Assembly (NCBI GenBank): GCA_016712745.1
Contig: JADJQN010000001.1
Coordinates: 1,674,001-1,738,000 of the forward strand
Length of the DNA stretch: 64,000 nt
From: Sandaracinaceae bacterium
GTDB taxonomy: Bacteria > Myxococcota_A > Polyangia > Polyangiales > JADJQN01
Direction of reading: 5' to 3'
The position numbers and the translations under genes are program-made. A model generated the notes under the pieces. That model was not told where the DNA came from, did no database searches, and saw nothing but the letters and a program-made list of their open reading frames with translations. Of this stretch, positions 1 through 9,253 are shown piece by piece (positions within the stretch are counted from its first letter, which is position 1; every line of letters begins with the position of its first letter).

Positions 1-494
1 TCCGCTTCCGACAAATCCAGACGCACGAGCTCGGCGATGATCGATTCGTAGAGCCAATCGGTCGAGTTGACGTCTTGAACGCACTGATTGGCTGTGTGGC
101 CTTGCAGCGAAAGCGTCTTCACCGAATCCGCGGCGCGCTCCATGACCTTCACGAGGTCCCCGAGGTACGCGCGCATCGCAGCACAGTTGTCCTTCCAACG
201 ACCGAACAGCGAGGAGCTTTCATCTTCGTGCTTGGTCATCGCTTCGGGCGAGCGCGCGTGTGCACGTTCGATGACGAGCAGCATCACGATGATATCGTCG
301 ATGTAGCCAATCGTTCCGCGCAGACCCGGAATCGCATTCTGTCCCGAGAGCAAATGGAGTATCGCCCCCGCAGCGTCGATCCGGCTGTCGTCGTCGATGT
401 CCGGATCTTCCACGACGCGCATCAGCGCCTTCATGTCCTGCGGAAGTGAAGTAAGTCCGTCACGCACGACTTCCATGAACTTCGCTTGGGGCAT
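1..494 (-). CDS. YkvA/DUF1232-like protein, C-terminus cut by window edge
   Basis: The frame opens at ATG 494 (MPQAKFMEVV) and stays open to base 1, so only the first 164 residues are present. Around residues 60-80 it reads PGLRGTIGYIDDIIVMLLV, which resembles the hydrophobic core of the YkvA/DUF1232 family (typically GYLDDLIV). That family is membrane-associated and of unknown biochemical role. The remainder is hydrophilic and helical, with no signal peptide. The gene ends outside the window, so its length cannot be compared with the family. The assignment rests on this short motif alone. The neighbouring OmpA gene lies downstream of nothing shared, so no operon is implied. Confidence 0.6.
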   Translation of the reverse strand, partial: MPQAKFMEVVRDGLTSLPQDMKALMRVVEDPDIDDDSRIDAAGAILHLLSGQNAIPGLRGTIGYIDDIIVMLLVIERAHARSPEAMTKHEDESSSLFGRWKDNCAAMRAYLGDLVKVMERAADSVKTLSLQGHTANQCVQDVNSTDWLYESIIAELVRLDLSEA

Positions 495-531
495 GACGTG
501 TTCAGCTTACCTTGGTTCTAAAGGGAATTGA

Positions 532-2568
532 TCAGCGGGGAATGAGCTCGCGGCCAGCGGGGCAGGCAACTTCAACGCCTGTCTCACCGTCCGTCGTGCG
601 GATGATCTTGAACTCGACTCGGCGGTTGGCATCCCAAGCAACTTCATTGTGTTGCGGGTTGACCGGGCAGCGTTCACCGTAACCGCCGCTGCGCATGCGG
701 CTGCGGTTGACGCCGCGCTGAACGAGGGCTTCGAGAACCGAGGCCGCGCGGTCGCGGGTCAGGCGAATGTTGTACTCGTCGGACGAGCGTTCATCGGCGT
801 GGCCTTGGATTTCGATAAGTGCGATTTGCGGGTTGCCATTGAGCGTCGCTGCAACTGCTTCGACGATCGGATAGCTGCCCTGTTGGATGACAGCGCTGTC
901 GGTCTCGAAAAGGATCTTCTCGAGAATGACGATGGAGTTGTCTTCGATGACAACCGTTCCGCGATCGGGGCAGCCGTCTGCGTCCTGGAAGCCGTTGTAG
1001 GTTTCCGGGTTGTTCGGGCAGCTATCCTGCGGATCGAGGATGCGGTCTTGATCGTTATCCGGATCCGGGCAGCCATTCTCGTCTTCGAAACCGTCCCGGT
1101 CTTCGGGGTCGTTCGGGCAAAGGTCGTCAACGTCGAGGATGGTGTCCTGATCGTTGTCCGGATCCGGGCAGCCCTCTTCATCTTGGAAGCCGTCTCGGTC
1201 TTCGGGATCGTCCGGACACTCGTCGACGTTGTCGAGGATGCCGTCACCATCGCGGTCGCCTTCGTTGCCTTCCGGACAACCGTCTTCGTCGGCATCGCCG
1301 TCGCGGTCTTCGGGAACGAGGGGACACTCGTCGTCGACATCGAGGATGCCATCGCGGTCGTTGTCGGGCTCCGGGCAGCCGTCGTCGTCGGAGTAGTTGT
1401 CGAAGTCTTCCGGCTCATCCGGACACTGATCGACGTCGTCCTTGAAGCCGTCGCCGTCGCGGTCGCCGATCGAAGGCTCGAAGATGAAGCCGAGCATCGC
1501 GCGTGCATCCGCCGCGTCCCAGCCACCGAGGAAGCCTGCGCCGCCGCCGATGACGAGGTAACTGTTTCGCTCGACGAAGATCTTGAGACCGCCGATGGCT
1601 TCAACGCTAAGAGCGTGCTCGGTGCCGAACTCGCTCATGATCTGGTTGCCGTAGATTTCGCCGACGAGGTCAATCGCGGGGGCGAGGCGGAAGCTCACGC
1701 CAGCGCCGAATGTAAGGAGATGGCCGTACGTAAGCGAGGTGCCGGGATTTCCCATCTGGCCCGCGATGCCCATTCCAAAGGTCGGGTTGATCGCGTTGGA
1801 ACCCATGGGCACGGTGCGGCCGCCAACGGGAACCGTCGCGTTGTCGCCGAAATGAAGCCGTGCGCCCAGGTTCAAGGCCACGCGGATCGCGCGGACGGGG
1901 CGCCATTCCGCAGCGAGTGCCGGCCACAACGCAAGGCCAGGTTCGCCGGCGAAGAAGCGCGAATCGCCGGTGGGCAACTCGATGCTCAACAATGCGGCGA
2001 GGCCAATCGCGTCGCGGTCAGCGCGAAGCAGGCGAATTTTGCTGTGCAACGTGATGTTGCCGAAGCCTTGGAAATCTAAGCCAGATGGATTCGTGCGATC
2101 ATTGATCGCGCCTGGCACCGTGATGTTGGAGCCGCTAACGACCTGCACGGGAATCTGAATACCGACGATGAGGCGGTTCGCGATGCCGTAGTTGAAGTGA
2201 AGTGTGCCGGTGAAGAACTGGTCAACGATGTTGCTGTGGCGTTCAGCTCCGGCGGCAGCGACGCCAGCGTTGTTCGTGAAACCGTCGTGGGGAAGAAGGC
2301 CGAAGCCGCCGTCCAAGATGAGACCAAAGCTGAACTCGTTCGCGCCGAGGACGTCGGTGCCGTTCAGCGTAAGCAAGCCCTTCGAGTCCACCGCGGGACG
2401 GAAGAGATGCAAATCCATGCCGCCACCGGCGCTTAGGGTTTGCGCGTGTGCGCCCGACGACGCGAGCGTCGTCAGTAGTAAAGACGACGCGAGCGTCATC
2501 AGAACGAATGCCGACGCTGCGACTAGCGACCATCGAGCCCATGTCCGGGCGACCCAGCGAAAATTCAC
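532..2568 (-). CDS. OmpA-family outer-membrane protein with thrombospondin type 3 repeats
   Basis: I place the start at GTG 2568, preceded by a GGAGGAG ribosome-binding site. The frame is open further upstream, but that part overlaps the divergent kinase gene. The 678-residue product has a signal peptide (about 1-42, cleavage after AHA). Next comes a region of about 300 residues resembling an outer-membrane beta barrel, then acidic Cys-containing TSP3 repeats (about 368-533; units such as DRDGDGILDNVDECPDDPED) that bind calcium in known proteins. A C-terminal OmpA domain (about 545-665, with GHADERSSDEYNIRLT) should bind peptidoglycan. It probably anchors the outer membrane to the wall. The signal peptide contains an internal duplication of TLASS. 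Confidence 0.93.
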   Translation of the reverse strand: MNFRWVARTWARWSLVAASAFVLMTLASSLLLTTLASSGAHAQTLSAGGGMDLHLFRPAVDSKGLLTLNGTDVLGANEFSFGLILDGGFGLLPHDGFTNNAGVAAAGAERHSNIVDQFFTGTLHFNYGIANRLIVGIQIPVQVVSGSNITVPGAINDRTNPSGLDFQGFGNITLHSKIRLLRADRDAIGLAALLSIELPTGDSRFFAGEPGLALWPALAAEWRPVRAIRVALNLGARLHFGDNATVPVGGRTVPMGSNAINPTFGMGIAGQMGNPGTSLTYGHLLTFGAGVSFRLAPAIDLVGEIYGNQIMSEFGTEHALSVEAIGGLKIFVERNSYLVIGGGAGFLGGWDAADARAMLGFIFEPSIGDRDGDGFKDDVDQCPDEPEDFDNYSDDDGCPEPDNDRDGILDVDDECPLVPEDRDGDADEDGCPEGNEGDRDGDGILDNVDECPDDPEDRDGFQDEEGCPDPDNDQDTILDVDDLCPNDPEDRDGFEDENGCPDPDNDQDRILDPQDSCPNNPETYNGFQDADGCPDRGTVVIEDNSIVILEKILFETDSAVIQQGSYPIVEAVAATLNGNPQIALIEIQGHADERSSDEYNIRLTRDRAASVLEALVQRGVNRSRMRSGGYGERCPVNPQHNEVAWDANRRVEFKIIRTTDGETGVEVACPAGRELIPR

Positions 2569-2605
2569 GCGACTCCTCCAGAAACCGGCGAAAAAGCAGT
2601 GGTTC

Positions 2606-2634
2606 GAGTAACACGAAGCATTTTCCCCTGTCAA
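2606..2634 (-). promoter_or_regulatory. Possible sigma-70-like promoter of the OmpA/TSP3 gene
   Basis: A perfect TTGACA (2634-2629 on the minus strand) lies 17 bases upstream of TTACTC (2611-2606), about 40 bases before the GTG start. The -10 hexamer is poor, so only the -35 match supports this. It lies in the 122-base gap between two divergent genes. Confidence 0.3.
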
Positions 2635-2690
2635 ATCAGGACATATCGGGCGGATGAAAGCACGAAAAGCTCTTTGACTGGCCCCGCCGT

Positions 2691-4235
2691 ATGCCTGATC
2701 CTTCCTTACAGACCGTCCCCCCGATGTCCGCCGATTTCGAAAATGACCAGCTAGACCCGCTCGCAGCAAGCGCGTCGCAGATCAAGCGTTTTGGCGGTCT
2801 GCAAGCCGGGACGGTTCTGGGCAACTACACCATCGTCCGAATGATCGGTGAGGGCGGCGTCGGCGCAGTCTGGGAAGCCACGCACAAGACGCTGGCGAAG
2901 CGGGTTGCACTCAAGACGTTGAAGCCAGAGTACGCCATCGACGCGGACATGGTCACGCGGTTCGTGCGCGAGGGACGAGCGGCCGCACGTATCCGCCATC
3001 CAAATGTCGTCGACGTCGCAGACGTAGGTATTGCCGACGGCGTGCCCTATCTCGTGATGGACTATTTGGAGGGGCAGTCGCTCGCCAGTCGGATTGCGAC
3101 CGAGGGTGCCATTTCTGTCAAAGAAGCGGCGAACATCGCCGTGCCAATTCTGGTCGCACTTCAAGCGGCCCACGACGAGGGCATCGTGCACCGCGACATC
3201 AAGCCGGAGAACATCTTCCTGACGCTCGGACGCGACGGGAAGATCACGCCGATGCTTCTCGATTTCGGCATCTCCAAGCTCTCGAACGACGATGCGAACC
3301 TGACTCAGAGCGCATCGTTTGTCGGAACCCCTTACTATATGTCCCCCGAGCAAGCGAATGACTCGAAGCGAGTCGATGCGCGCACGGACGTGTACTCGAT
3401 GGGGATCGTGCTTTACGAAATGCTATCGGCGCGCAGGCCATACGATGGCGACTCGTTGATCATGCTGGTTCGAAAGATTTGCGACGGCGAATGCGCGCCG
3501 CTCGAGGAAATCATGCCCGACATCCCGATGGAGCTCGCCACCATTGTGCGCATTGCTATGCGTACTGAAGCTTCATTGCGCTTTGATACCGCGCTCGAAT
3601 TCGCGTCGGCGATTTTGCCGTTTGCAGGTTCCGCAGTGCGAGCGTCTTTCAGCCGCGTGCTTGGCTACGCCGAGACGAGCGACGCCAGTGCTCTGCGCAG
3701 CGTCGTTCCGATGAGCATGCGCCGCGACGACACGGGCAAGGTGCGGCCCGACGCAACAGGAAGGAACGTTGCGATCGGCTATGCGCGTACCCGCAATTCT
3801 GCCGCGATGTCCATCGACGAGTTCGCCGATACCGATCCCACCTCCACCAAGCTTCGATCGCGACGCATCATCATCGGCGCGTCGGCGACCGCACTTGTAA
3901 TCGCGGTAGGCGCTCTCGTCTGGGCGCTAATGTTTCGCAATACAGACGAGAGCCCGAGCGCCGTGCGGACAGATGTGTCGTCAACCGCTCCTGCCCCTCC
4001 TCAGGTCGGAGCGACAGCGGCGCCGAATTCCAACGCGGCGGCCAGTGCAGTCCCCGCGCCAACAACGACCGGTCAACCGGCGCAGGCAGAACCATCGCAA
4101 TCGACGGAAGCGCGGAGCGGCGCGCGGCCGCAAACAAAGAATCGGGGTCGACGCCATGTCGGCGCGCCTCAGACGCCGGCGCCGCCTGAGCCAAGACCCG
4201 CCTCGCTACCGCACGATCCAACCATCGTCCACTGA
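2691..4235 (+). CDS. Hanks-type Ser/Thr protein kinase with C-terminal membrane anchor
   Basis: The 514-residue protein has a full kinase domain: glycine loop GEGGVGAVW (about 53-61), VALK lysine (about 76), catalytic HRDIKPEN (about 167), DFGISKL (about 191) and an SPEQ in place of APE. It should phosphorylate proteins on Ser/Thr in the cytoplasm. One hydrophobic segment (about 392-414, IIIGASATALVIAVGALVW) is followed by a Pro/Ala/Thr-rich tail of about 95 residues predicted to be outside. No PASTA or other sensor domain is seen. The start at 2691 has no clear ribosome-binding site; ATG 2724 is an alternative. It diverges from the OmpA/TSP3 gene, so both could share regulation. Confidence 0.95.
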   Translation: MPDPSLQTVPPMSADFENDQLDPLAASASQIKRFGGLQAGTVLGNYTIVRMIGEGGVGAVWEATHKTLAKRVALKTLKPEYAIDADMVTRFVREGRAAARIRHPNVVDVADVGIADGVPYLVMDYLEGQSLASRIATEGAISVKEAANIAVPILVALQAAHDEGIVHRDIKPENIFLTLGRDGKITPMLLDFGISKLSNDDANLTQSASFVGTPYYMSPEQANDSKRVDARTDVYSMGIVLYEMLSARRPYDGDSLIMLVRKICDGECAPLEEIMPDIPMELATIVRIAMRTEASLRFDTALEFASAILPFAGSAVRASFSRVLGYAETSDASALRSVVPMSMRRDDTGKVRPDATGRNVAIGYARTRNSAAMSIDEFADTDPTSTKLRSRRIIIGASATALVIAVGALVWALMFRNTDESPSAVRTDVSSTAPAPPQVGATAAPNSNAAASAVPAPTTTGQPAQAEPSQSTEARSGARPQTKNRGRRHVGAPQTPAPPEPRPASLPHDPTIVH

Positions 4236-4251
4236 TCAACGCACGCAAAAG

Positions 4252-4284
4252 AAAAAGGCAGCCAGCTTTCGCCGGCCGCCTTTT
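4252..4284. terminator. Bidirectional Rho-independent terminator
   Basis: AAAAGGC (4253-4259) pairs with GCCTTTT (4278-4284), and GCC (4261-4263) pairs with GGC (4274-4276), leaving a short loop. The A-run and T-run flank the stem on both strands. It sits exactly between the convergent kinase and Cys-rich lipoprotein genes. Confidence 0.8.
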
Positions 4285-4304
4285 GCATTGGCTACGTTGT
4301 TTGA

Positions 4305-5477
4305 CTAGAGATGACAGGTGTTCGCGACGGCTGCCGCACAGAGGCCGGGGTTGCCACCGGTGAAGTCGCAGTGGTCGCTCGTGCAATGGCGGTCGTTGCC
4401 GCACGCCTCGCCGTTCGCCTTGCGCGCAATGCAGTGCGCGGCCGAGCCCGTCGCGTCGCCTTCGCAATACGCCGACGAAACGCACTCGATGCCGAAGTCG
4501 CCGGTGGTGCACTCGTCGCCTGCGACGCCAGTGCCCGCTACTGCAACGCAGGTACTCGCTTCGCCGCAGCGCAAGCGCTGGAAGGGATTGCAGTAGGGTC
4601 CCGCATCGTTGTTTGTACATGCGTCGCCCACGCTATTTGCGATCGGCGGCGCTGCGCACACATTGTTGAAACAGCCTTGGTCGCTCGCGCACGCTTCGGT
4701 GCGTTCGCACGCTGCGCCGGTGGCGACAAGCGCGTGACAAATGCCGTTGCCATCAGTGCTTCCCGTGCGATCGCAAAAGAGGCCGGTTCCGCAATTCGCA
4801 AAGGTGACGCTTGTTGCAGAGCTGATACGGCCGCACGCCGCATCCGCCGCGACAACCGCCGCGACGCCGCTCTTACACACGCCATTGCCGCTCGTACCGG
4901 TGAAGTCGCATACGGGCGAAATCGTTCCGCTGAGCGTGGAGCAGTCACGGTCGTCGTTGCAGTTTGCGCCTTGCGCGATTGCCGCTTCGCACTCACCTGG
5001 ACACGTACGCGCAACTTCGGATGCACAGTGCATATCGGCGCCCGCGCACTCGTCGTGCCCGTTGCAGGCGCCGCCCGCTGCGACGGTTCCACCGAATACC
5101 TGACGGCATGCGAGTGGTTCTGGAGCGCCGCCGGTAACGAGGTTGCAGCCTAGCGCGTTCACGCATTCGCGCGCCTTGGCGGCGTCGTAGGTGAGCACGC
5201 CGGAGTTCACGCGTTCAATTTGGCTTTGAATGTCGCCTTCGGAAATCTGGTCGCCGAATCGCGACACACAATCGCTTTCGGTGTCGAGGAGGAATTTGAT
5301 CACGCGCGTGTCGTCGCTCGTCTGCTCGCAGGTGAAGAGTTGGTGGCACGTTGCGGAAACGATCGCGTTCTCGATTTCGGTGAGAGGAATGGGATCATCC
5401 CCGCCCGTGTTCGAGTTGCTGCAGCCAGCGGCGATAATGCTCATCAACGAGACAGCAAACATTCTATGGCGTTTCAA
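4305..5477 (-). CDS. Cys-rich lipoprotein
   Basis: I choose TTG 5477 as start because AGGGAGG stands 5 bases upstream; ATG 5462 is the alternative. The 390-residue product begins LKRHRMFAVSLMSIIAAGC, a lipoprotein signal with lipobox IAAGC, followed by a Ser/Asn/Gly/Asp linker. The mature part has many cysteines in spaced pairs (CTNNDAGPYCNPFQRLRCG, CGNDRHCTSDHCDF), suggesting a disulphide-rich repeat fold like other myxobacterial Dickkopf/EGF-like surface lipoproteins. No enzymatic motif is visible. It converges on the kinase gene across a terminator. Confidence 0.85.
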   Translation of the reverse strand: MKRHRMFAVSLMSIIAAGCSNSNTGGDDPIPLTEIENAIVSATCHQLFTCEQTSDDTRVIKFLLDTESDCVSRFGDQISEGDIQSQIERVNSGVLTYDAAKARECVNALGCNLVTGGAPEPLACRQVFGGTVAAGGACNGHDECAGADMHCASEVARTCPGECEAAIAQGANCNDDRDCSTLSGTISPVCDFTGTSGNGVCKSGVAAVVAADAACGRISSATSVTFANCGTGLFCDRTGSTDGNGICHALVATGAACERTEACASDQGCFNNVCAAPPIANSVGDACTNNDAGPYCNPFQRLRCGEASTCVAVAGTGVAGDECTTGDFGIECVSSAYCEGDATGSAAHCIARKANGEACGNDRHCTSDHCDFTGGNPGLCAAAVANTCHL

Positions 5478-5664
5478 ATTGGCCTCCCTAAGTGAACTAC
5501 TGTCCTCGGCTGCAGCACGTTGCATGCCAGCGCGCGGATGCGTTCGCCATTGTCACTGGACGCAAATCGTGGGCGCAACTTAGCGGCACCTGTGGTCGCG
5601 GAATCACACCTGTGACTCCCTCGCCTGAGTAAGAACGTGCGCAGTCGCGTTGCTACGCGGTGCG

Positions 5665-7401
5665 TTATTGACCGTAGTGGACGAGAACTTGCTGATACTG
5701 CCGCGCGCGCTGCGTGGTCGGGAACCGCTCGGTGTAGCGACGCATAAGCGGGATGGCAGCGTTGTTGTTGCCCATCTGACGGTAGGTCTCGATAAGCAGC
5801 GCCATCTCGGTTTCGCTTCGCGCGTGGTTTGCGAGCTGCTCGACAACGCACTGATTGTCGCCCTGCACGGCGCACTGGCGGGCGAGCTCTAGACGCGACG
5901 CCGTGGGGGCCGCGCTCTCGTCGTAGGGATTCGCCGGGACGTTACTCGCCTGCGCGGCGACGGGTGTGCGCGGCGGACGCGCGTTCGACTGCGCAGCTGT
6001 TCGCGGATTCGCGGGGGCACGGGGAGTAGCCGGCGCGCGTGGCGTCGCGGGCGCCCGGGGTGTTCGAGCATCGTTCACAGCGAGACGCGTGTGCGTTTCT
6101 TCGAAGCGTCGCGCAGCGTCCGCAAACTCAGGCCGCGCGCGAAACACGCTTCCTTCGCTCAACGCACTGAACGCGGCGTGGGCTCCATCCACATCGCCGG
6201 ATACGAGGCTCGTGCGGCCCCGTTCGAAGGTCTGCTGATCGGTCACTCCAGCGGTTGCTGTTTGCAAACATCGATTGGCCGACGCATCGCTCGGTCGCAC
6301 TTGCAGCGCCGTTGCTGCGTGCGCAGCGGCAGCCGCAAACTCCGAACTGGCAAGCTCAGATTGGCACGCGCTAAGCGCAACGTTGAACGCGTCCTCGGCA
6401 TTGTCGGGCGCGGCCGCCGCTGCATGAGCCGGCGGGGTGACAGGGTCGACATTGCGAGGGGAGTGCTCGGTGTCAATCGCCGCGGTGGCGGTGTCAATCG
6501 TCGACGTCGCCTCGTCTTCTTCCGAAGGACTCGACGACCCCGCGCCTGTTGCGACGTAAATCGCATAGCCCAACGCGGCCGCGATGATGCCGCCCGCAAG
6601 CCATACGGTGGCTTTTGAGCCCGAGGTTTTGCCAGTTGTCGACGCGATTTTCGCAGCAGGATCGTCCTCTGCGCGGTAGGCCTCGCCCTCGGGGATGAAC
6701 TTCAAACGCACTTGGCCAAGCTCGAGCACATCGCCCGGGCTCACGATTGCGTTTTGCACATCGTCACCGTTCACGCGCACGCCGTTGGCGCTCGCCAAGT
6801 CGATTACGCGGTAGCTGTCGCCCTGCTGCACGAGCTCCGCGTGTTCGCGACTGATGGAACGGTGATTGATGCAAATATCCAGATGCTCAGCGCGACCAAT
6901 GCGCAAGCGCGCGGACGACAACGCGAACTCCGCGCCGATGGGCGGCGGATAAATAAGGACCAGGCGCGCCGGGGGCCTTGGCTCCGCCTTTGGCGCCATG
7001 ATGTTGGTCAGCGCCGTGTCTTCGATCTCGAGAGGCACGGGTTCAGGTGAGGTGCGCGTCGTGACCAGCGGCGGCGCTTGCACGGCGGGCGCAGTCATGG
7101 CCTGCGCTGTCTCTTCCTGCTGAAGCGCAAGAACGTAATCGCCGATGACGAGCTGGTCACCAGAGTGAAGCTCTGCCTGACTGTCGATGCGGCGACCGTT
7201 GAGGCGGATGCCGTTGTACGAGCTCAGGTCCTCGACGATGTAGGCACCGTTCGAACGGCTAATGCGCGCGTGCTTGCGCGAGACGTTCCTCTCCGTCAGG
7301 CGGATGGTATTCCCCTCCTTACGACCGATCGTGATCTCGTCGCGGACGAGCGGAACGACCGTGTTTTTTCCTTCATCGTCGGAGATGACGAGTTTGTACA
7401 T
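5665..7401 (-). CDS. Tandem FHA-domain membrane protein
   Basis: The 578-residue protein begins MYKLVISDDEGK and carries two FHA domains. The first is at about 22-75 (ITIGRKEGNTIRL, NVSRKHARI, LSSYNGIRLNG) and the second at about 160-215 (LRIGRAEHLDICI, SISREHAEL, ASANGVRVNG). Both keep the Gly-Arg, Ser-x-x-His and Asn-Gly residues that bind phosphothreonine. A transmembrane helix follows (about 261-283), then an Ala-rich TPR-like part interrupted by a Pro/Arg tandem repeat (TPRAPATPRAP, about 442-467). It probably reads the output of Ser/Thr kinases such as those in this window and passes it across the inner membrane; that link is inferred. Confidence 0.92.
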   Translation of the reverse strand: MYKLVISDDEGKNTVVPLVRDEITIGRKEGNTIRLTERNVSRKHARISRSNGAYIVEDLSSYNGIRLNGRRIDSQAELHSGDQLVIGDYVLALQQEETAQAMTAPAVQAPPLVTTRTSPEPVPLEIEDTALTNIMAPKAEPRPPARLVLIYPPPIGAEFALSSARLRIGRAEHLDICINHRSISREHAELVQQGDSYRVIDLASANGVRVNGDDVQNAIVSPGDVLELGQVRLKFIPEGEAYRAEDDPAAKIASTTGKTSGSKATVWLAGGIIAAALGYAIYVATGAGSSSPSEEDEATSTIDTATAAIDTEHSPRNVDPVTPPAHAAAAAPDNAEDAFNVALSACQSELASSEFAAAAAHAATALQVRPSDASANRCLQTATAGVTDQQTFERGRTSLVSGDVDGAHAAFSALSEGSVFRARPEFADAARRFEETHTRLAVNDARTPRAPATPRAPATPRAPANPRTAAQSNARPPRTPVAAQASNVPANPYDESAAPTASRLELARQCAVQGDNQCVVEQLANHARSETEMALLIETYRQMGNNNAAIPLMRRYTERFPTTQRARQYQQVLVHYGQ

Positions 7402-7532
7402 CTCGCGGGGTCCTAGAGATCCGTTCAGAAAGAGGAAAACGCCGACTTGATGGTACCTTTCGCCTATACCCTGTCAATCAGCGTTTGCCTTGGCCTGGTT
7501 ACACCATACGTCCTATGCGACCCTAAGGCCGC

Positions 7533-8939
7533 ATGATCGCTTGGCACCGATTCCCAGTTATCGTGCTTTTCCTTGCGACAGGCTGCGCATTAGAGCCCTT
7601 CCCAAGCCTGCCAGCCGCCGACTCCGGGCCCCGAGTTGACGCCAACCTGGAAGCGGGTCCGCACGGGCCGGATTTCGGCATGCGTGAGGATGGAGGGCCG
7701 ATCTTGCCACCCGCGGACCTCGAAGTCGTTCTTCCATATGGAGAGTCCGCACGGGTCACACTCGAAGCGCAATCGGACCTCGCCCTACTCGACGTGCACT
7801 TCTCCATAGATACGACGGGCAGCTTTCGCGACGAAATCGAGACGCTGAAACGCGACCTGACCGCGAGCATCGTCCCCGCATTACGTCGTCGGGTGGACGA
7901 CGTCGCAGTTGGCGTTTCGCGCATGGAAGATTTCCCGCGTTTGCCATTTGGCGAGTCGAGCGATCGACCGTTCAAGTTGGTGACCGCAATCACGACTTCG
8001 CTTGCGCGTGTCGACAGTGCGGTCGCAAGCCTTGATATGCCGCTTGGTAGTGGCGGTGATGGTCCCGAGGCGGGAGCTGAAGCGCTTTATCAGATCGCAA
8101 CCGGCGAAGGCTTTTCGGGCGCACTGATATCTCCATGGAGTGGAGTGCCCGCGTCTGGCGGAGGCACACGTGCGGGCGTCGGATTTCGTGACGGCGCTCT
8201 CGCGGTAGTCGTGCACGTAACCGACGCGCCTACGCACACGCCCGAAGACTACGCGGGGAGCTACATCGGAACGCACTCCCTCACGAATGCAATCGACGCG
8301 CTGCGAGCGGAAGGAATCTACGTCGTCGGCATTGCGAGTGGCGACGACGGGCGTGGTTACTTGGAGGAGGTCGCAATCGGCACAGGCGCCGTGCAAGATC
8401 CCGTCGACGACGCGTGCGGAACCGGCATCGGCGGTCGAGCTCGTTTGCCCGTGAGTGGCGTATGCCCGTTGGTGTTCGACGTCGCCGGCGACGGGACCGG
8501 TTTGTCGAGCAGCTTGGTCGACGCCATCATTCGCCTGCTCGACACGGTTCGAATCCACGAGGCGTTTGGCGTAGCGACGGACGACCCCTTTCATTTTGTG
8601 ACGACAGTTGAGGCGGTATCTGCGACGCCGCCATCGGGCTTCGATGCGCCGGAACGCGCGGACCGTCGGCCCAGCGACGACGGGATCTTGGACACCTTCA
8701 CCGAAGTGCCGACCGGCACGGCCATGCATTTCGACGCGCTTTTGACCAACTCGCTCATCGAGCCCACGGACTACGACCAAAGCTTTCGCATCACCGTCAC
8801 GATTCGCGGCGACGCCCTTACGTTGGCGCGGCGCGTGATTCGCGTGCGCGTGCCCGCAGTGCATGCGAGCATCGACGCAAGTTTGGATGCATCGCAACTA
8901 GACGCGGGCCTAGCTGACGCTGCCAACGGAGATCTTTGA
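7533..8939 (+). CDS. Lipoprotein with VWA/integrin-like domain
   Basis: The 468-residue product starts with a lipoprotein signal, MIAWHRFPVIVLFLATGC. Around residues 84-95 it has LLDVHFSIDTTGSFRDEI, matching the first strand and MIDAS motif (D-x-S/T-x-S) of von Willebrand factor A or integrin-beta domains, which bind a divalent cation and a protein ligand. Later segments (VAVGVSRMEDFP; LAVVVHVTDAPTH) also fit that fold. The C-terminus is low-complexity Asp/Ala/Ser. It overlaps the next gene by one base (TGATG), so the two are probably translated together as envelope proteins. Confidence 0.85.
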   Translation: MIAWHRFPVIVLFLATGCALEPFPSLPAADSGPRVDANLEAGPHGPDFGMREDGGPILPPADLEVVLPYGESARVTLEAQSDLALLDVHFSIDTTGSFRDEIETLKRDLTASIVPALRRRVDDVAVGVSRMEDFPRLPFGESSDRPFKLVTAITTSLARVDSAVASLDMPLGSGGDGPEAGAEALYQIATGEGFSGALISPWSGVPASGGGTRAGVGFRDGALAVVVHVTDAPTHTPEDYAGSYIGTHSLTNAIDALRAEGIYVVGIASGDDGRGYLEEVAIGTGAVQDPVDDACGTGIGGRARLPVSGVCPLVFDVAGDGTGLSSSLVDAIIRLLDTVRIHEAFGVATDDPFHFVTTVEAVSATPPSGFDAPERADRRPSDDGILDTFTEVPTGTAMHFDALLTNSLIEPTDYDQSFRITVTIRGDALTLARRVIRVRVPAVHASIDASLDASQLDAGLADAANGDL

Positions 8940-9253
8940 TGCGTGGAATTATTCTCGCCGTCGTATTGCTGAGTGCCTGCGGTGGCGGTTGGGTCGGCGG
9001 CATTCACGCGCGTCTCGCATGGTCGGACACGCGCGGATTGCGTGTGGTGGAAGTTCCCGCGGGAGCCGCAGCGCGTGCCGGCCTACGTGCGAACGATCAC
9101 GTGACCATGATCGATCACGAAACCATCCAAGGCATGTCGCAACAAGAAGTCGTCGAGCGCTTGCGGGGCCCCGTCGGCTCGCGCGTCACGCTCACAGTTG
9201 AGCGCGATGGCCAACCGACCGAGATCGAGATCGAACGCGCGCCGTATGAGTAG
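8939..9253 (+). CDS. Small PDZ-domain lipoprotein
   Basis: The ATG at 8939 overlaps the stop codon of the VWA-like lipoprotein. The 104-residue protein has a short lipoprotein signal (MRGIILAVVLLSAC) and then a single PDZ domain: the carboxylate-binding strand region LRVVEVPAGAAARAGLR, NDHVTMIDHETIQGMS, and LRGPVGSRVTLTVERDG. PDZ domains of this type bind C-terminal peptides and occur in HtrA/CtpA proteases, but no protease part is present. It may be a partner or chaperone for the co-transcribed lipoprotein; that is inference from the overlap. Confidence 0.85.
   Translation: MRGIILAVVLLSACGGGWVGGIHARLAWSDTRGLRVVEVPAGAAARAGLRANDHVTMIDHETIQGMSQQEVVERLRGPVGSRVTLTVERDGQPTEIEIERAPYE

Noticed and set aside
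1154..1604. CRISPR-like regular repeats
   Set aside because: The periodicity is the codon pattern of TSP3 repeats in a coding frame, with no constant repeat and no spacers.
649..2079. 476-residue plus-strand open frame opposite the OmpA/TSP3 gene
   Set aside because: It is the antisense shadow of the Asp-rich TSP3 repeats (long Val/Asp/Arg runs), with no ribosome-binding site or motif.
8480..8520. GGTTCGAATCC, a tRNA T-loop-like motif
   Set aside because: It lies inside the VWA-like lipoprotein coding sequence and no acceptor, D or anticodon stems fit around it.
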